64,000 nt of DNA from Cornus controversa (lineage: Eukaryota > Streptophyta > Magnoliopsida > Cornales > Cornaceae). The stretch is from positions 2,914,001 to 2,978,000 of the forward strand of contig CM048850.1 of the NCBI GenBank assembly GCA_026545225.1, given 5' to 3'. A program made the translations under genes and the position numbers. This document shows, one piece after another, positions 60,979 to 64,000 of the stretch (positions are counted from its first letter, which is position 1; every line of letters starts with the position of its first letter). The notes under the pieces were generated by a model, which was given only the letters and a program-made list of their open reading frames with translations, searched no databases and was not told the origin of the DNA.

Positions 60979-63622
60979 TATCACGCCTCAAAATTCGAGA
61001 CACCGGAGACTCCATCACCGGTTTGAATCCTGAAGGTGAGCCCATGTCAACCACTCATGACTCTCATACACCATTCCCATTTTGATACGATGTTGTCACG
61101 CCCCAAAATTCCGTGCTCGTAACGGTACAAGAAACGGGGGTGAACTATTCACTTCATCCCACAAGTCATCGATAAGCTTGTTTAAAACCTATACATTTGT
61201 AATTCATAACTCTAAAACCATGCATTTCATATACATAATAAAAAAATCATACCTTGAATACATTCCTCAAGAGTGGCAACTTGTCACACATAAAACTACT
61301 CAAATCCAAAACTCAACTGGTTGTGTGATTGGAACTTGAAATGTAAATCTACACCATAGGAAAAGGGTTTAAAAAAACTCGATTTTAAAAAGAGAATCAT
61401 ATGATTCGGATTTAAGACGACAAAGTTATGCCTATTTCAAAGTATTTAAAAATCTAAAATAGTGAACAGTTTACTGTCCTGAGGGAATAGTAGACTGTTT
61501 TGACGTTCTAAAAAGCTCAAAAGTGCTCTGTTGAAAATAGTCGACTTATCTAAATAGAACAGTCGATTATTTCCACCTGGAAACCCCTTTTTAGAATTTT
61601 TTTTGTCCAAAATTTACACCAATTCTCATACACAAACATCTTCAACTACTCATCCAATCACATCCATATCATATAAACATTAATGAAAAATCATAAAAAT
61701 GCCATTTAAATGGAAACATGCTAGGTTTATATATAGTCAAGTCCAAAACCATAATTTAAAACATATGTGCTTATATACAATATTCCAAAAATGAAATGTA
61801 ATCCTCGTTACACATGTCCTAATGCACCTAGTCCACATTTTGAACGTGTATACACACAAAATAACCTAGAAGAAGTCTTCTAACTTTATATCCAACTCAC
61901 AGTTGTGCCTCATCAACCACTTCCTTGCCATGTCCTAAAAATGTTAGTGTAGGGGGATGAGCAATTTTAACGGGCTCAAGGTTAACGTAATGTGCAATCT
62001 ATTTAAGGCCACATTTCATATTCAATGCATAAAACACAACTCATGCTCGATAAATATGTGTCATGCTCCCTAGCATTCTAGTCACAAGGTTAAACGCTCA
62101 ATTCGTTCACGTCATGTAATATACATCAATTATAACTTGACAACCACATAAATGCATTTCATACACATAACACATTTACATCATATATGTAACATATGAC
62201 AATAATAAAAAACGGATAAACATCAGCACAAGTCATGTAATTCACTTAAGTTACACATAAGACACAACACACTTACTCTTTCTCGAATTTGGTTCACACT
62301 CACTCACACACAAGATACGTACCAAAGTCCCATATCTTAAGTTCATGATTATTACAAGTTACTAAACCATGCAGTTACCACCCATCTTGCGTAAGTTTGA
62401 GGTTTTTCAACCCCAGAAGATATGTTTCCCTACTACTTTCCTATAAGCCACTTCCGAGACACCCCACACTAACCCAAAATAGTTCACATTTTGCATCCAC
62501 AATCACAACTTTGATGCATTGAACCCATTTCATATCCTAGTTCACTTCTAGCATGTCAAGCAAGAATCATAAGAACATATACCTAAGCTTAACCCCAAAA
62601 GTAGGTTTTCATCATTTTTCCCCCAACATTCCCATATATGTCATACATATTTCATTTTGCACATATAAGCAATCTATGTAATATGAAGTATACATTAATC
62701 ACTTCTAGCAAGAGAAACATATATACACCATTTCCAAACATGATTTTCATCACAAAACATATATTTTCATATATCTCATAAAAGAAAACATCTATTTTAT
62801 GCTTATACATGAAATTTCACTTGAATTAAAAGACACAACACATGCCCCATACCTCAATAGCTATAGTCTGAAGTTATCCCACAGTTTCACAATTCTCAAA
62901 GTTGTTTACTAGTGACTGTATTCGATTCCAAGTGATGCCTTCGCCAAGTAGAACACACATCCCTTAGTCGGCACCTTCCTAATCAAACCCAAAGACCCTA
63001 AAAATCTAGAGAGAAGAAATAGATCATAAAATCTTCCACTGGACCAAAATGCTCTGAATTAACTTTTCAATCCATAGAGATTGTAGAGAGTGTCGAGGTG
63101 AACAACAATGATGTTCAAAACTTTTTCCAAATCTAAGCCTAGGTTAGAGGAATTCTAGAGATAAGAAGAAGAACACGAAGAAGAGAGAGAAGAGAAGTTC
63201 ACAACTATTTAGAGAGAGGAAGTAAGCTGTAAATATCTGTCTCCCAGATATTTATAAGCCTTATGGTGCAAAAAAATCAAAACGCCCCTAGTTCACTTAA
63301 CATACTTTCCCGAGCTCCATTTTTGAATCCGAAAGAAGTTATGGATTCAAAATCATTTCTATGTCTCTCAAAATATTCTAATTGGTATATAACCAGAAAT
63401 AAAATTTTTTAAAAAAATATCCAAATTTCTGGGCCCCGACCCGTTTCTCGTTGACCCAAAATTTTTAACTTCATCCAAATGTTCTGAAAACTTTCAAAAA
63501 CCTCTAAACATGTTTCCAAACATGTGTTCCACTCTCAAAAAATCCATAACAACAATTAAAAGCATTTATGATGAAAATGATAAAAATTCAAAAATTGGTC
63601 AAATTTGGTTCCGGTCCCTACA
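60979..63622 (-). repeat. Solo Gypsy LTR 'd' in Z
   Basis: About 2,644 bp. Minus-strand start tgtagggaccggaaccaaat; the other end is tatcacgcctcaaaattc. Flanks ACTTC (60974-60978) and ACTCC (63623-63627) match at four of five bases. An inner tgtcacgccccaaaattcc lies at 61094. It interrupts Z between Gag and protease. Degenerate AGTCGACT words lie at 61465-61575. Confidence 0.75.
61465..61575. repeat. Palindrome-like cluster GTCGACT/GTAGACT in LTR 'd'
   Basis: Words atagtagactgtt, atagtcgacttat and cagtcgattatt, a decayed form of the AGTCGACT cluster of LTR 'a', at the matching LTR position. Confidence 0.65.
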
Positions 63623-64000
63623 ACTCCAGTGATGACACCTCCAGCCCCAAGGCACAAGCAAATGCAGTAGATATGAATGAATGGGATGCACCCAAATCTA
63701 TCAACACCCTAACCCACGAGCTAGAAACTATGAATATACCTCTAACTACTAACGGTCCTAGTACATCCTCTACCGGAGCAAGCGTGAAAACATGGTCCTA
63801 AGTATGCTGACCACATTGGCTAGTCCCCTGAAACCCCAACTACTGACTAGAAGCAGGTGTGGAACCTCTCACTGTCTCAGAACCCTATACTGAATGTGTT
63901 GGCTAAGGCGATGGCAGTGCCCTACCGCCAGACTGAATTGTGGTAGTCAGTACGGTCCTCTGCTGAGATCCAGAACCACTGTGTGTGCCCTACCTCTGAG

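Larger units (their letters stand above)
36767..64000 (-). mobile_element. Gypsy element Z, outermost host of the nested stack
   Basis: Minus-strand chromovirus-type Ty3/Gypsy fossil running off the right edge. Parts from right to left: Gag end (63628-64000), protease (about 60.7-60.97 kb, VILGVDWLSTFRATIDC), reverse transcriptase (about 59.7-60.68 kb, [27 protein letters not shown]), RNase H (59222-59700, [19 protein letters not shown]), the RNase H-integrase spacer (38896-39038), and integrase with its zinc finger and core (36767-37403, [19 protein letters not shown]). It is interrupted by a solo LTR at 37409-38890, element Y at 39039-59221 and a solo LTR at 60979-63622, each with target duplications. 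Many breaks. Its left end stops at the microsatellite beside the host gene. Confidence 0.8.

Noticed and set aside
1-64000. A complete, previously undescribed gene system
   Set aside because: Apart from one partly visible host gene, recognisable coding text is transposon-derived. The unusual signals are non-coding LTR modules and structural rearrangements.

Overview
The window is nuclear DNA of a flowering plant, probably a eudicot. It holds GT-AG introns, a Cassandra-type TRIM with 5S rRNA-derived LTRs, Ty1/Copia and Ty3/Gypsy (Athila-like and chromodomain-bearing) relics, plant L1 and RTE LINEs, and a host gene of the plant saccharopine dehydrogenase-like family. Nothing suggests prokaryotic or organellar DNA.

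The only host gene I can support lies on the minus strand. Five exons are visible: exon 1 (36153-36388), exon 2 (24540-24637), exon 3 (14961-15043), exon 4 (14683-14809) and exon 5 (11975-12038). All junctions are GT-AG and the phases agree. Together they give the N-terminal Rossmann half of a saccharopine dehydrogenase-like oxidoreductase. No later exon was found, so the 3' half lies left of position 1 or is lost. Introns 1 and 2 are about 11.5 and 9.5 kb because of transposon insertions.

Layout. 1-2925: Athila-like Gypsy gag-pol relic. 2926-7761: unassigned repeat-rich DNA with two minisatellites built on GCGATCGGC. 7762-10115: an L1 fragment and a cluster of TIR-like repeats around coding-like DNA. 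10116-11974: a Copia 5' relic and a 238-bp TRIM. 11975-15043: exons 5-3 with a Cassandra element in intron 3-side sequence before exon 4. 15044-24539 (intron 2): Gypsy-LTR-like DNA carrying a young Copia element and a 630-bp inverted-repeat MITE. 24638-36152 (intron 1): an RTE LINE relic, an Athila-like LTR, and a plus-strand Copia split by a minus-strand Copia that itself contains an L1. 36389-36766: short 5' flank. 36767-64000: a stack of chromovirus-type Gypsy elements. Minus-strand element Z is interrupted by a solo Athila-like LTR, by plus-strand element Y, and by a solo LTR. Y in turn contains solo LTRs and a third element, X.

The most unusual signals are in the Gypsy LTRs of 39-64 kb. 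Related LTRs carry, at the same place near the 3' end, a cluster of one short palindrome whose sequence differs from LTR to LTR. The same LTRs contain an internal PBS-like site after an inner LTR-like end. A 1,253-bp tandem duplication crosses three nested-insertion boundaries. The Copia leader carries three TGACGTCA palindromes within 39 bp. I found no complete new enzyme system. All LTR elements are treated as fossils; positions given for their parts are approximate unless an end repeat is stated.
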